Below are positions 36,523 through 49,800 of a stretch of 64,000 nt of DNA, in pieces. The notes under the pieces are model-generated. The model ran no database searches, was not told where the DNA came from, and worked only from the letters and a program-made list of their open reading frames with translations. This DNA comes from Saturnia japonica (lineage: Eukaryota; Arthropoda; Insecta; Lepidoptera; Saturniidae): assembly GCA_033032175.1 (NCBI GenBank), contig CM065324.1, positions 4,526,001 to 4,590,000 of the forward strand. Reading direction: 5' to 3'. The position numbers were made by a program, and so were the translations under genes. How positions within the stretch are numbered: the stretch's first letter is position 1; each line of letters starts with the position of its first letter.

Positions 36523-37520
36523 CTATCCAATATTCAATTGCTCCAAGTAAAACCTACGTAGCGAATACTTGAAGGAATTTCGAGAGTTGGCCAGTTGGAT
36601 ATTGATAGGAAGCGAATTCCACAGTCGTGCTGCTGTAACGGCGAAGGATTGGTCGCGGAAATTAGTATGATGACTTGGTATACTGAGAATTAAAGAATCA
36701 GAAGACCTCAGCTGTCTATTATGCGTATCCGCGAGAGATTGAAAAAGTGTTTTTAAATATTTAGGGGATTTGGGATTATTAAGTACGGAGAAAAGAAGAC
36801 AAAATATTCTTACATTCCTACGTTCACGAATAGGTAGCCATTTCAACCTGGCTCGGTATTCAAATACATGTTCAAACTTCCGAAGACGGAAGATGAAACG
36901 GATGCTGTTATTGAGTAGACGATCAAGTTTATTTAAGAGCTCTTCTGAGAGGTCCAAGTAAGACACGTCTGCATAATCCAGAAGAGGGAGAAGAAGAGTA
37001 TTTACTAGGTAAAACTTTCTATTAACAGGAAGAAAGTTTTTCAAACGCATGAGAGAATGAAGAGATACCAATATTTTTCACCGTAGTAATTAAACTGCCT
37101 CGTTAGCCTAGTGGTTGTAAGTGCGACTGCTATGATCGAGGTCCTGGGTTCTATTCCCAGGTCGAGCAAAGTGTTATTGGGTTTTTCCTATGAAATTCCT
37201 CAGTAGCAGCTCGGAGTTTGGCTTCGTGCCCGATTAATGGCAATAGGCTCGCCCCCTATTACATGGGACCTAAAAACATACAACATTAGTACACCTCTGC
37301 CTAACCCTTCGGGGAATACAGGCGTGATGGTATGAGATATGTGATGTGTTGAGTAAGGTATGGTACATTTATTGTATTGAAGAGGAATCAATAAATTAAA
37401 GTGAATTTTAGCAAGCTGTTTTGAGCTATCAATTGTAATGGATTGACACTTCGTTGGATTAACATTAATCCCGTAAAATGTAGATGCATGTTTGACGGCA
37501 TGTGTGATAAAAATTCATTC
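36523..37520 (-). pseudogene. Jockey/CR1-type LINE reverse-transcriptase fragment, split by a SINE
   Basis: The 183-codon minus-strand frame at 37071-36523 is the C-terminal third of a non-LTR reverse transcriptase: SLHSLMRLKNFLPVNRKFYL, LLPLLDYADVSYLDLSEELL, RLLNNSIRFIFRLRKFEHV, RARLKWLPIRERRN, FAVTAARLWNSLPINIQ and a YSLRRFYLEQL end. Upstream on the same strand, beyond the SINE at 37091-37336, the frame resumes as STFYGINVNPTKCQSITI and IPLQYNKCTIPYST (about 37490-37350), again typical LINE sequence. VKNIG lies between the SINE and the downstream frame, which a small deletion throws out of register. It is 5'-truncated and inactive. Confidence 0.85.
37091..37336 (+). repeat. tRNA-derived SINE, family I, copy 3 (nested in LINE)
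   Basis: The head carries a perfect A box TTAGCCTAGTGG (37103-37114) and a B box GGTTCTATTCC at about 37146-37156. AGGTCGAGCAAAGTGTTATT, GGGTTTTTCCTATGAAATTC, GCAGCTCGGAGTTTGGC and CCCCCTATTACATGGGACC follow, with the tail CCCTTCGGGGAATACAGGC. It separates two parts of a LINE reverse-transcriptase frame, so it inserted after the LINE. Confidence 0.88.
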
Positions 37521-37567
37521 TCCAAATTTTTACAATTTATGACGTTACTTTACCGGATCTGTGATAT

Positions 37568-37630
37568 AGTAACTAACCTCAAGTTCACACAGACATTGTC
37601 GAAGATCTACAGCCGATAATTCTCAGTAAA
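37568..37630 (+). promoter_or_regulatory. Core promoter of gene C
   Basis: The initiator TCAGT lies at 37623-37627 (A+1 at 37625). GACATTG lies about 31 nt upstream of it, preceded by AACCTCAAGTTCA. All three correspond in order and spacing to the gene B promoter. GCGCTTGCGTCGCGA follows at about +26 to +40, matching a motif in genes B and D. There is no TATA box. Confidence 0.65.
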
Positions 37631-37724
37631 GCAGTGCTGTTTGTAACTTGCGCTTGCGTCGCGATTTTTTTTAAACACATTATAAAATACTTCGAGTTTC
37701 AGAATCACCTGCAAGAATTAAAAA
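37625..37724 (+). other. Non-coding first exon (5' UTR) of gene C
   Basis: The exon ends AAAA|GTGAGT (donor at 37725). AAAATACTTCGAGTTTC near 37684-37700 and the following CACCTGCAAGAATT match the first exons of genes B and D. It splices to TTTTTGCATAG (ending at 43840), six bases before the ATG. The resulting first intron is 6.1 kb, full of repeats. Confidence 0.7.
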
Positions 37725-38589
37725 GTGAGTTAACAATATAAATTTATATTTCCATTTGATTGCATAATTTATTTTTCTAATATATAAAAATCCAAAATAT
37801 CTATTTTATTCAAGAAAATGAGTTTAATTAAATAAAAGAAGTAGAAATGAAATCATATCTTACTCTCGCAATTCTACACTTAAATGCTACATTTACTAAT
37901 AAAAGTAAAGTAAATAAATTAACTTTTTTACCAGAAATTTTCTAAATCATTTTACGTCCTATACAAATAGAATTTAATAACGAAATGGTTCTTCTCTAAA
38001 AGTAGTACGGCAACATGACGGTACTGTCCCTGATTGTAAGCACAGTATAATTAAAAAACAACGGTGACCACCTAGAGAACGGAAATCCCACCTCGGCTCT
38101 CGCCAGCTAATTACACTGGTTGATCCCGAACGCGACAAACCATAAAAGAGTAAATGTGACGAGCTTAACAATCTATGCATGTTGGTTGCGATCCACGCGA
38201 GTACTATACAGATCCTTATCAACCAGCTTGTTTGTTGATGATAATATATTCATAAGTAATAATTATATAAGTATATACTTATCAGCTGATCCTGGAACAC
38301 GACATGACTAAGCGTGCTCCTATATGCTGTGGGATTCAGCACCTGAGGTAGATATCATATTTAAGTTACATAAAGCGGGCAATATGGAAGCCCGCGAATC
38401 ACTAAAGAACAAGTTCCAGGAATTTAGTATTTTAACTTTGCCCTCCTCTTGATAACTTAAATGTATGTTCGTAAAAACTTAAACAAGCTAGATTTTGACA
38501 AAGATCAACACAATGTTAATACTAGAAATAGAGATAAATTAGTGATAAGACTAATAAAAGATTTTAGGTAACAGTGTTAGGTTCTATAT

Positions 38590-38935
38590 AAAGATCCCGA
38601 AGCACATAACTGATTTACCGGACAATAAGTTCAAGGACCATGTCAAGCAGATTTTACTGTCAAAAGGTTATTATTATAGGGTGGAACATTATGTGAATGA
38701 TAGTGATGTCTGGAAGTGACTTCCTCTCTGTGCATCCACTATATTATTATTGCACATAACAAATTAACAGTTGTACAGTTGAAAAAAAGGTAAGCCCGAT
38801 CGAGTTTCTTACTGGTTCTTCTCGATTACTGAGATATTTTCCGAACCAGCAGTAATGTTTTGACGTTCATAAGTGCCCTCTTGGGACCTAAATTGAATAA
38901 AGATTTTATTGATTTTGATTGATTACGCATGGCTT
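38590..38935 (+). pseudogene. CR1-like LINE C-terminus and 3' UTR (family C)
   Basis: A decayed frame reads YIKIPKHITDLPDNKFKDHV, then KQILLSKGYYY and HYVNDSDVW, which is the usual end of CR1-like reverse transcriptases (NxLP...FK..VK..L..KGYY). It is followed by the 3' UTR blocks CCCGATCGAG, GTTCTTCTCGAT, TTTTCCGAACCAG and GACCTAAATTGAATAAAGAT, and a TTTTGATT-type tail. It lies in intron 1 of gene C. Confidence 0.7.
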
Positions 38936-40160
38936 ATAGTGGTCGCGATCCAGTCTCGCGAACAGAATTGTCGATTCCTATCCCCCAGTCAGCACATACG
39001 TACTTCTTATAGAAACCCCATTAAATTGAATTGAATTGAATAATTTGTAGTAAGAGATATGTGGCTTGTAAAGTACTACACATTATATCGACCACCGGTA
39101 TATGCCACAGATAGGCAGAAAACTGCGGAACATAATTTCAGTTGAATACACCGTACAGATACGCCAGGAGTTAGTTAACGTTTGTGACCCATAAAGCGTT
39201 CCAACTCAAGCCTCATAATAGGCAAGGTACTTTTATTAACTAAACCCATTAGGGACCCGCAGTTTTGTTTAATGCTGATTAAAAAGAGTTATAAATTGTA
39301 GTAACCACATAATATAAACGAGACTGTATGTGTGTTTGAAAGTTCTTTCTATAAAAATAAAGGTTAAACCACGTCAAAATATAACAATTTTAAATATTTC
39401 ACACATATTAAATGATGAGAATTACAATCTACAATATGTATTAATGTTATGTATAATATGTAGTTATGTACCTATTCTATTAACTTCCTATTTGTATAAA
39501 ATTGTTTTTGTAATGAAATTGCGAACTAACCTCCGTAACATTTAATCTGCTGGGGTAACTACGTTTTAGTAACAGATATTTAGCAATATGACGCTTAATT
39601 AACTATTCATAAATCGCTTGCCGTCTAAACCGTCTTTAATTTGCACAGTATAAAAAATTTTCAGTTTATTTATAGCTCCTTCTTCGTGTATGGTGTCAAT
39701 GGTTAAAATTTTTTGTCGGTCAATTTATTTATTTCAATTAGGACGGCCAGTGGCCAATACACCGATACCTTATGTTTATAAAGGTATAATACAATACAAT
39801 TTTAAGTGCATTAACCTTTGAAGGCTGCCACAGCATTCACTATGATATGGTAGATAAGTGAAAAGTACTAAACAAAAATAAAAGTATACTAAGAGAGACC
39901 ATTATAATAACCTATCAAAATAAGAAGTGTGCAATCAATAACAATTCATTTTACAACTATAAAATCAATATTAAACATTTAAAAAACATCTAACAAAATT
40001 AAGTTAAAAACCAAATTAAAATTAAAAAATGAATTTAAAGCGAAACAAATAACAATAATAAAACAAGTTATTTAACAAATTAACAAACAAAAAAAAATTA
40101 ATTTGAGTGCTTATATGCTATGCTACTTACTGAAAATTGCACTCCGGAAGTGCCGACAAA

Positions 40161-40431
40161 AGTGAAAACTTATTTTGACGCGTTATACATTTTTTAGATG
40201 GGTACTAGGGTTATCGGGTTATGAATTGCATTTTATTTATGAATTGTATTTTATTAATTATTAGAAACATTAAAATACATTTAATATTATTTTATGAAAG
40301 ACGCGTTCGCGGTCTGCTATATGTACTTGCATATATGCAAACACTATAGCTGCGTCTCGTAACGGTGTCGCTAGTCCAGAGATTTTATCTCATCTAGAAA
40401 TATGCGTACCGCGCTAAAAGAAGTTTTCACT
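40161..40431. mobile_element. MITE with ~28-bp terminal inverted repeats
   Basis: The left end reads AGTGAAAACTTATTTTGACG (40161-40180) then CGTTATAC. The right end in reverse complement (40431 to 40404) reads AGTGAAAACTTCTTTTAGCG then CGGTACGC. The interior is AT-rich and non-coding. About 165 bp of it (40172-40340) recur at 58908-59080 with roughly 95% identity over the best part. It lies in intron 1 of gene C. Confidence 0.75.
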
Positions 40432-40544
40432 TCAATAACAAATGATTTTAATAACAACGTAGGGTGTAACCAAGTTATCAAGATTTATAATAGATATCAA
40501 GTTACTAGCTCGGTAAAATTACTCCAAAACCTGGTGGCAAATAC

Positions 40545-40885
40545 GATACAGTCTACTAACAATAACCACCGCCGAGAATACAGATTCCATTGGTAGTGGT
40601 CGATGCCATATCGGCCTGTTGAAATGCTTCTTCACGCCTCGCTTAATAGACCTAATATCATAGGAAAGGGAACACGTTTTTTAGGAGACCATTCCACGTC
40701 TGCACGGTACTGCAAAGGTAAGAATTTGCGAACGTCTTTGTTCTTGCTATATTTTTTTATCGTTATAGGTTTACCGATATGGCCATAATCTCACCTATGG
40801 TATCAAAACCGTCCAAAGACTGCGGTAGTCGTTTACCATCAGACGGGCCGTATGCTTGTTTGCCAACTTTGTAGTATTAAAAACA
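40545..40885 (+). repeat. Interspersed repeat family D, copy 1
   Basis: Blocks ACAGTCTACTAACAATAACC, ACCGCCG, TGAAATGCTTCTTCACGCCT, GGAGACCATTCCACGTCTGC and ACGGTACTGCAAAGG recur at 47700-47865. The end, TAGTCGTTTACCATCAGACG then GGCCGTATGCTTGTTTGCCAA, is shared with 20395-20455 and 58575-58630. A short frame (EMLLHASLNRPNI, GTRFLGDHSTSARY) is seen, but it is broken in the other copy. Confidence 0.6.
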
Positions 40886-41239
40886 AAAAGTGCTTTTGTA
40901 TAAAGTACACAGGTCAGAAGTGAAACTTCATTGGCAAACTAATTTTTAAATATCGTTTATATTTATATTAATCTAAAGCTTTAGATTTCCGAGACTTAGA
41001 GGGAGGGAAAAGGCAGATATGTTAGGAATTTAATGAATTGAATTGTCATTAAAATATTAAGTATTTAAATTCTTAAATGACAAGTGGCAAATTAAAATGA
41101 CAAATGACAAATGGCAAATTATAATGCCACATGTTATTTATAAATATTAAAATTTCCTAACCTTCATACAAATTAACATAAAAAATTGTATAATAACAAA
41201 AAGATAACAAATATATTACTTAATCTGAACAACTGCATA

Positions 41240-41460
41240 TTGCAAAATGTTTATTTATACATTTAACTCACTGTTTACACATTGTCTCCATGGCTACGTG
41301 CTTCATGCTACGTTCGCCCTTTCTCACTCTCTGTCCATCGGTCTCAATCGCTCTCTCCCTCTCTTTCTAGAAACGTTTCACATTTTCGTGAAGCGTCTTG
41401 GTGACGCGTTGCATCCGAAAAAAATTTACCCCCATGCGCGCAAAGAAGTTTCACTTTAAA
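41240..41460 (+). repeat. Possible short repeat with TCTC-rich core
   Basis: A CT-rich stretch (CTTTCTCACTCTCTGTCC, CGCTCTCTCCCTCTCTTTC) is followed by GCGCAAAGAAGTTTCACTTT, which resembles the right end of the MITE at 40161-40431. No matching left end was found, so the assignment is weak. Confidence 0.3.
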
Positions 41461-42454
41461 AACAGAAACATTTAACGCTTATTCCAATTGACATACCTGT
41501 TTTCCATTTTAATTACCGTCGTTTGGGCATGTTAACATAACTGTTAGTATTATCGTTGGTGGCAAGGTGTTTTAATAATTAAAACTAAATTTACTTAAAA
41601 TAAACTCCTTACAACGTTCTTAAAGTGCACAATAAAGCTTAAATTAATAATATTTAAATATAATTTATTTTGTCTGCGCTAAAGTCGTATACTACGTGGT
41701 AATTACATTTTATTTCAATAATTTCCTGTTTGGCAACTCATAGTTGAGATAATTAGATTCATCTGTATATTAATTATATTTAAGAAGTATGATATGTAAG
41801 TTTACGAAAATGTAATTAGATATATTTCATGAGTATAATCAGGTTTTAAAAAAAAAGTCATTATTATTTACAACTATATATGTGTATTAAATAGTATGCT
41901 TTAAATTTATGGTGAAATAAATTATTTCCTTCGGGTTTTTGCGTCACTTAAACCTCCTGTGCCTACAAGAAAGAAATAAAAATAGCAAAAAAGAAGCTTA
42001 CAGTCGTGTTGAAGTAAATATTCTGTAGATTTTTAAACCTTTATCACTTATCAAACACGTCTATATTATTCCGTCAGTCCAAATTATAGCAAGTATTATT
42101 TTAATAAAGAGTGGGCTAAACGAGTCAATTTTTTTCTTTTACAATATGTGTATTTGATATCAGAAAAATATTAGAAATGTTTCATTCAATAGTGCAGATA
42201 CTAGGGTAAATAGGAAACTAAATATAAATAGCAAATTATTCAAAAAAAATTTATAACTTCCATATGTCCGCTACAAAATTTTTGGAATTTTAAAAACCCA
42301 CGGCACAATGAACCTATTAATTTTGACTATTCCAATAAGCCCAAAAACAATACCCGTAAAATAAGTTGAGTAAGTAAAACCTAAAATAGTGTAGCAACAA
42401 TTTTTACTTACCTATTTATGATGATTGCACTTGGAATGATCAAAACACAATAAA

Positions 42455-42722
42455 TGTATACCAATATTATAAAGAGGAAAGATTTTATTTTTGTTTGTAA
42501 TGGATAAACTCAAAAACTACTGGACCGAATTTAAAAATTCTTTCACCTGTATAAACTAAATATTAACGAGTAATAAAGGCTATATTATAATTTGAAAACT
42601 AATTTATTTCTCATAAAAATGTCGATAGTTTTTCACTAAGTATAAAAAATTGCCTACACGGGTGCGTTGGCGATTTTTGTCGTATAAAATTAATACGGGT
42701 GAAATCCTGGAGTACAGCTAGT
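42455..42722 (-). repeat. Interspersed repeat family A, minus copy
   Basis: The reverse complement starts CACTAGCTGTACTCCAGGAT and TTCACCCGTATTAATTTTA, contains CAACGCACCCGTGTAGGC, and ends AGTAGTTTTTGAGTTTATCC, then CTTTCCTCTTTATAATATT. Related plus copies lie at 53193-53848 and 60712-61290, with tails alone near 10085 and 57310. Confidence 0.65.
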
Positions 42723-42734
42723 GTTTATATAAAA

Positions 42735-43095
42735 TTCATCATCACTATCACTGCTGGGCATAGACCTCCCTAAAGGATCGTCACTGAACCCAATCTTCGG
42801 TCCTTCCAGTCGAATCCAGCCACCATGCACAGGTCGTCTCTCTATCTTGCAAGGAGCCACTTCGTTTGCCTAAACGCGTTCTCCACTCCAGAACTCGCCT
42901 ACCCCATTGGTTATCAGTTCCTTGGCCTCACTGCCTATTCAGCGAGCTAATCCCTTGGGCTATGTTGGTCACCCTAGTAAATTTCTGATTATATCCTTCA
43001 AAGAAACCCCAAGCTATTTATTTCCATAGCTCGCTCTTTTAAATTTGTGTACCAGTCCAACCATGACTGCCCATGTTTCAGCTCCGTAGGTCATT
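42735..43095 (-). mobile_element. RTE-type LINE C-terminal fragment, intron 1 of gene C
   Basis: The minus strand retains, across several frames, IMTYGAETWAV, LGVSLKDIIRN, WSGERV and VHGGWIRLEGPKIGFSDDP. These are decayed forms of the RTE/BovB reverse-transcriptase end (MTYG-ETW...LGVSLRDRIRN). Stops and frameshifts make it inactive. It lies antisense to gene C. Confidence 0.7.
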
Positions 43096-43846
43096 ATTAG
43101 TATTCAAACTATTCCACATGAATTATAACATTACTTAGATGACAATAAATTATTATTTTAGTGTCTACTCATTGAGATGTGACTTAAGACGAATATTCGA
43201 AATGCCACATATTCTTATAAATTATAAACGCAAATTTAGTAATGCAAATCAAATGAATAAATACTTAATACTTATCTAGACATCTTCGCGAATAGCCTTG
43301 AAAAATAATATTCTTTATGTTTCTTTAAGTAATATATTAATATTTTAATCTGTTGTGGTTTAATTTGTTGAAGTTTAATTTATTAAAGTTTATTTGTGTT
43401 CTCTTTATTACATTTCCAAATTCATTTGTGCTCTTTTTAATAAAATATTTTAACTGCTCTTCGTGTGTAATCATGCCATGGACTCCATTTAGTTAACCTT
43501 TTTTTATCAGTAATCTTATAATTTGTCAAAATATAAATCTTGTTGGTGTTTTTTTTATAAATAAATAAATATAGAAATATTTCCATATATAACATTTTAT
43601 TTACATTCACTTGGTTCCGACCGTTTTTTTTTATTATTCTAATGCTAATTACTCATTATTGCTAATGCAGCTTTTTATATTTCTAATATTTAGATCGGTT
43701 CTCTTATTGGTTGCTAAGTATTTTTGACGTTCATGATTTCTTCCGCAGGTCCTAATCCGAATATATTAAACATTATTTAGATTTGAACCTATTAGGATTC
43801 CTGGAAACACAGCAATTCATTTATTTTAATTTTTGCATAGATCAAA

Positions 43847-46800
43847 ATGGTTTCACCCGGTACATTAATTCAACCGAGTGGAGACCTGTGGAAGAATATA
43901 CAGTTGGAGTTAAATGAAGATGTCAACACCAAAGAACGAGACCTCGCAATCATCAAAGATTGGCTCAGGAAACAACCGCATCTGCCATCAGAGTGGGGTA
44001 AATTTGTATCAGAGTGTAAAGTCGTACCAATGCTTTGTATTTAAATAAGCCTACGATAGTTGCATGTGGTTCGCAATGATTCCATGTAAAACAATACATA
44101 AGTATATGTCAACATATACGGTCACACCGCCATCTGTCGAAAGCTTACAAAACTTAAAATTAAAAAAGAATTACGGCACATATTTCCTATAAAAAAATCC
44201 TTGAAATCACAAAAAAGTTTAGAGTGGGTGTAGAGAAGTTGGAATTTGTTTTAGTGTGTATTTTTAGATAAGAAAACTGAAAAAAATATATTACATTGAA
44301 AAAACAATAATAAAATTTTTGCATCTCGTCAACTGCGCTACCTAACAGGGTTAAAACTGTCATATCCCTCAGTTGGAAGTGTTTTTAATTTAGAATAGTG
44401 AAATACACCATAATTAATTATTGCCTGTTTAGGTTGTATAAATCCACTTCGAACTGTTTAACTACTGTTCTGATGAAGATAAGTCACGGAGTGCCTGCTT
44501 TTAACCTTTATATTACGTATGTACCGTTTATTAAAATAAGCGATCTGATTTTCTCTAAAATAATAATTTGAATCATTAATCTTCACCCTCACAGATGACT
44601 CCTGCATTATGAGTTTCTTGAGAGGCAGCAAATTCTCCTTAGAGAAATGTAAGAGAAAGCTGGACATGTACTTTACAATGAGAGCCGCCTGTCCTGAGTT
44701 CTTCACCAATAGAGATATCACCAGACCCGAACTGAAGTATTTGATGAACAGATCGTATGTATATTTTTATAACACAGTGTAAACTTTATATAACGAACTT
44801 CTATTTAACGAAAAACTCTTTAAAACGTACAAATTACTCACTTTATATTCACTGGGACACTCTATATAGCGTAACAACCACTCTCAATAGCAAAACAATA
44901 TGATATGATAATCATAGTTGATCAAATTTAAAATAAATTAACAGCATAATTAGGTAAAAGCATATTTAATTTTATTGAATATATTATTCCATATCACTGC
45001 CACTAGAAATACCAAATAATGAACTTTCTGTTAATTTCGTTACTTCCGTCACGTTCTATTTTATTTTATGAAAATCAATATATATTTCTAAATATTTTCC
45101 ATACGGTTTAGGATGATAAGGTGGTAAAAGAAGAATTTTTATACCATATTGCTCAGTATTTTTTCTGTTACTCATTGCTGAATATTTATTATCATATCAT
45201 TAGGCTCCACTCTTCAAACCAATGCAGTTTTGAGGCCTCTTATGTTAGCTGGTGATGGATTTCTTTGTTTAATTTGATTTCCCAATTTATACCATATATG
45301 TCCTATCGGATTTAGGTCTGGCGAGCGTGCTGACCACACCAAAACTTGGATTCCGACCTCAGTCAGGTACTCCGATACTACCGCCGCAGCTTGAGAACGA
45401 GCATTAACGTGCATTAAAAGAAAATGATCCTCCATGAATGGAGCAAAAGACATCACAATCTGCTCTAAAATATCTGTTACGTATCTTGCCGCAGTAAGAG
45501 ACCCGTTTACTACGATGTGTAGCTCCGTACGTGCTCCTAAGCAAATACCACCCCATACCATTATTGACCCTCCACCATAAGACTCTCTTCCAACAATGTT
45601 ACACTCAGCGTATCTTTCTCCGGGTCGTCTCCATAGTTTGATACTTCCATAATCTGGCTTAAGACAGAATCTGGACTTATTAGTAAAGAGTTCTTTTCTC
45701 CAAGCTTCAAGATCGAAATTTAATATCAACAAAAACATGCAGAATTTCATATATTACGTATTAAACAAATTAACAGATAGCCAATAAAACAAATGAAAGT
45801 CTTTTTCTTCTTGTTTTGGCACCGCAAAAAGAGCTAGCCACTGTCAATGTTTTTAAGCCTTCGTAAAATCTTTCAAAATTCAAAGTGGGTTTTTTTAGTA
45901 GAATTGTTTCTAATTTTCCAATAAATAAAGTGGGGTCTTCAGACAAAATGGTGGCTCCCTTGTTAGAACTATCTAGGGAGTTCTTGTGTGGGAGCGCGAC
46001 TAAAAAAGTTATCACTTCAATAAAAACCACAACATGTCACTTCAAGATTACGCTAAAAACTCCAAACGAAAGTCGTAAGAAAAATTCTATTCAAAATCTT
46101 CTTTTTTCAAATTACATGATTCTTGGTAAATTTATATGGCCAGTATGAAATACGAAAATATTTTCTGTTATTCTACCTTCATATTGCGTTTCTTATATTA
46201 TGTCCATGAGTTTAATAATAGCACAATAAAGTAATAGAAATTTGGATTATTTCAGGCAGGTGTCGCCACTGCCCGGCCTTACTCCACAAGGAAGAAGAGT
46301 GACAATCTGCAGAGGTATTCATTTCTTCATAATATACACGTGATATAGTTGAGAAGAGCCCTCTGTCTAGGCTTAGCGTATTACCCTTCCGTATCATCGT
46401 AGCATTTAGCTTGGTGAAACACGGCTTTAGAGTCAGTATCACGTAAGATTAATTTATCTCAAACTGAGAATAGCTTATAGCTTTACCATAAAAATAGATG
46501 TCCATATATCTTAACTTCTCCATCTCAATTTATTCTTGACAATACAATTTATATTCGTAAAAACTATTACAGGCTAGTATACAATATGCAATGACCGGCA
46601 TACTTTTAATGGTACATTAAGTAAACATTAATAAGTCAATCAGTGTTTTAGACTTAGTAAGAGACAAATAAATGTTTTTTCAGTTTTAGAACCTAACACG
46701 GTCTATAATTAAGTAATTTAAGTATTAATATAAATTCACTGACCATGCCAAGCGGGTTTTACTATCAAAAGGTTAGGGTGCATCACTACGTGAATGATAG

Positions 46801-49800
46801 TGATATTCCAATACAATAATTACTACATAGTTAGATATTTTTCTGTAGCTACATCTCTTATAAATTCTCTATCATCATTATAATTTACAAATAATTACAA
46901 AGATTCTAAGAAAACAGAAATCAACTGAAGAAGAATTATAAATAACAATATTTAATTCAGCTCTAGACAAAAATCTGGAGACGGAAAATCTGATGTACTT
47001 TTTCAAGATAACTATGATGATCGGTGACGTCAGGCTTCGAGAAGAGTTGAAGGGAATATCCGGGGACGTTTGTGTTTTGGATGCTTCCGTAGCATCTCCA
47101 AGACACTTTTCCAAGGTATCACCTGCTTCTTTGAAGAAATTTTTCATCTGTATTCAGGTATTATTTATTTCTTCTTAACTATTTTAATTATGTATATCTT
47201 TACTGATTATGAAAAAATTATACATATGTTTATTAAAATAGCTTGCATTACATAATAAGGTTTTAGCGCCACACCTGCATTGTAGTTGTCCATTTTTTCA
47301 AAATCATTCTAAGAAAATAAATGAAAAGATTTATAATTATATTATAAACAAATAATTCTCTTTATTTTAGCTCACCAACATAACATAGTATTATACGTTG
47401 AAAATAAAAACTATTCATAATATAAAACTAAAATGATGGTATAGTTAAAGGTGAACACGACGTGCTCACACAACATACTTAAATAATAAATTTAACTATA
47501 TACATATAAAATAATTAACATTAAACATAAAGAATTAATAAAAATAATAAGTTCAGATATGTAATGATAGAGGAATAATAATTAAAGAAATCAAAACTAA
47601 TTGAAACTAACAAAAGAGCAACATATTAATATTGTTCCTCATAGTTAAATGACTGATATTCCAATACTGTTTTTTTTTTATTCGTTAATTGATGGTTAGT
47701 ATGGTACAGTCTACAAACTAGACTACCGCCGGTGACACAGATTTCATCGGCATCTGCTGAAATGCTATTTCACGCCTCGTTTGAAGGACTCGAATTCATA
47801 ATGAGGGAATACGATCGTTGGGAGATCATTTCACATATGCACGGTACTTCAAAAGTGAAAAATTGCAAGTTTCTTTATCGGTGTCGTTACTATGTAGCTT
47901 TAGCTCTATAAACTAATCCTCGTGGTTCTGTAGTCGAAGTAAGATGATGGGATAAATTCAAACAATGCTTGTATTCTGCCTTTTAACGCAAAATTTATTA
48001 TTTATGCTATTACTTTTAATCTAACGCAATTATTTTTGCGTAAATGGGTCCTTAACGTTTAGGTATTTCTTATTATTAAATGTTTCAATTTCGAAATTTA
48101 TTATTTCAGGAGGCATATCCAGTAAGACTAAAAGAAGTTCACGTCGTAAACACAACCCCAGTCGTGGATTTAATAATCAACATCGTTAAACCTTTCTTAA
48201 AGGAGAAAATAAGAAAAAGGGTAGGGTTCTTGCTGTTGTTGCGCAATTGTAGGCGTAGTTGCATTATTCTTTACGTAGTTACACCATTCTTGGTGCAGTA
48301 GTGCCATTCTTGGCATATTTATTTAATTTCCAAATGACTATGTCCATCAACCTTTTGGTAGCCTACCATGACCTCGTTTAGAATCCCGCTACATATCTTT
48401 TGCTAGACAAAATCCAAAAGAACCTAAAACGGTGTGTTAACAGTTTTTTCATTGCGTTTCAGTTGTATTTCCACGATGACGTAATAAGCTTGAAGGATTA
48501 TATCCCGATAGATATGCTACCGGTAGAGTATGGCGGTAACGGATGTTCTCTTGACGACGTTAACAGTAAGTTAAATATTATGTTCAATATCTCTAAGCAG
48601 AAGTGATGTAGATGTAGTGTACACCGTGTAAAATAGAAAGTAACTGCTTTACAAAAAGACCTTTTTAAAAAAAAATTTAAGAAAGTGTCTTTGTGAACAT
48701 TTTTGTATAAATCTTAGTTTGGGAATAATGTAAAAATAAAATGCAAAACTAAATAAATAATTATGTAAAAGGGAGTTTACGCCTGCTAACAAACTGCGAT
48801 ACAGTTTCGCAGAAGTAATATTGACTGTGTTATTTGAGTAACTATGAATAAATGATTTTTTATTATTTATTATTTATAAATGTATATTTAAGGATTTTTT
48901 TCTTCTTTTTTTTTAAGACACCGCATATTTAATTAATTTGACATGGTTAGGGTGTTGTACATTAATTTTCTAGGAGTTCTATACGAATTAGGATCATCTT
49001 TACCTTTTTTCTATGTGATGATCAAAATCCGTATAAGAAGAATTTTTGCACAATAGGTACTTAGCATCCGGTACAGTGCAGATGTATTTTGAAGCTAGCA
49101 TACTCAGTAGCTAATAGTTTAAAGGTTATTTTAATTAAGTTATATATCACCGCTACTAATATTTAGGGTTTCGTGCCTCATAATAAAAAACGGAATACTT
49201 ATAGGATCACTTTGTTGACCGTCTGTCAGTCTGTCTGTCCGTGTATCAAGACACGTTTTCTCAAAAACTACTAAGGTAAAAAATCAAGTTTCTAGGTCAA
49301 GGCATTAAAGAGATGCGGCCCTTCATAGTTAAAGTAACGCTCACGGACGAATTATTAAAATCTATAGAGTATATACAGTCTCGAAATTTGGCGCAAAAGC
49401 AAAATCTTTAACAAACATTAAGAAATACGCCTGAAAATAAGGAATTTCTAATCGCGTGTGAAGTTATAACGTGCCAGAATTTTTTTTTTTTTTTTTCGAA
49501 TAGGTACTATAAATTTTAACTTCTTACTACTGTAAAAAAAAACACACACATAATAAAGAGATACAGTCTTCATAATAAAAGTCTAAAAGTCGCACTCGCA
49601 ACCAGTTAACAAAAGAGATATTTTAATAAAAGTAAAGTATTAAATCTGTTAATAATGATTTTGTAATCCCGTGTGAAATTAAATGCAATAAAATTATATT
49701 AAGTTTTATTTTTTATCTCGAGTATGGTTTCAGATATAAGTTTGATATTAATATTAAATATTAATACCTGTGACAATAATTAAATGTAAAAAAAAGAGAA

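Noticed and set aside
37091..37165. A functional tRNA gene with good A and B boxes
   Set aside because: It is the head of a seven-copy SINE; the arms do not pair as a tRNA and the copy lies inside a LINE.
41077..41130. GACAAATGGCAAATTA-like direct repeats as a satellite
   Set aside because: Only two to three irregular units are present, too few to call a tandem array.
45770..46030. An 86-codon minus frame next to the Tc1 fossil as its N-terminal half
   Set aside because: It shows no helix-turn-helix or other Tc1 N-terminal features and cannot be joined convincingly to the catalytic fragment.
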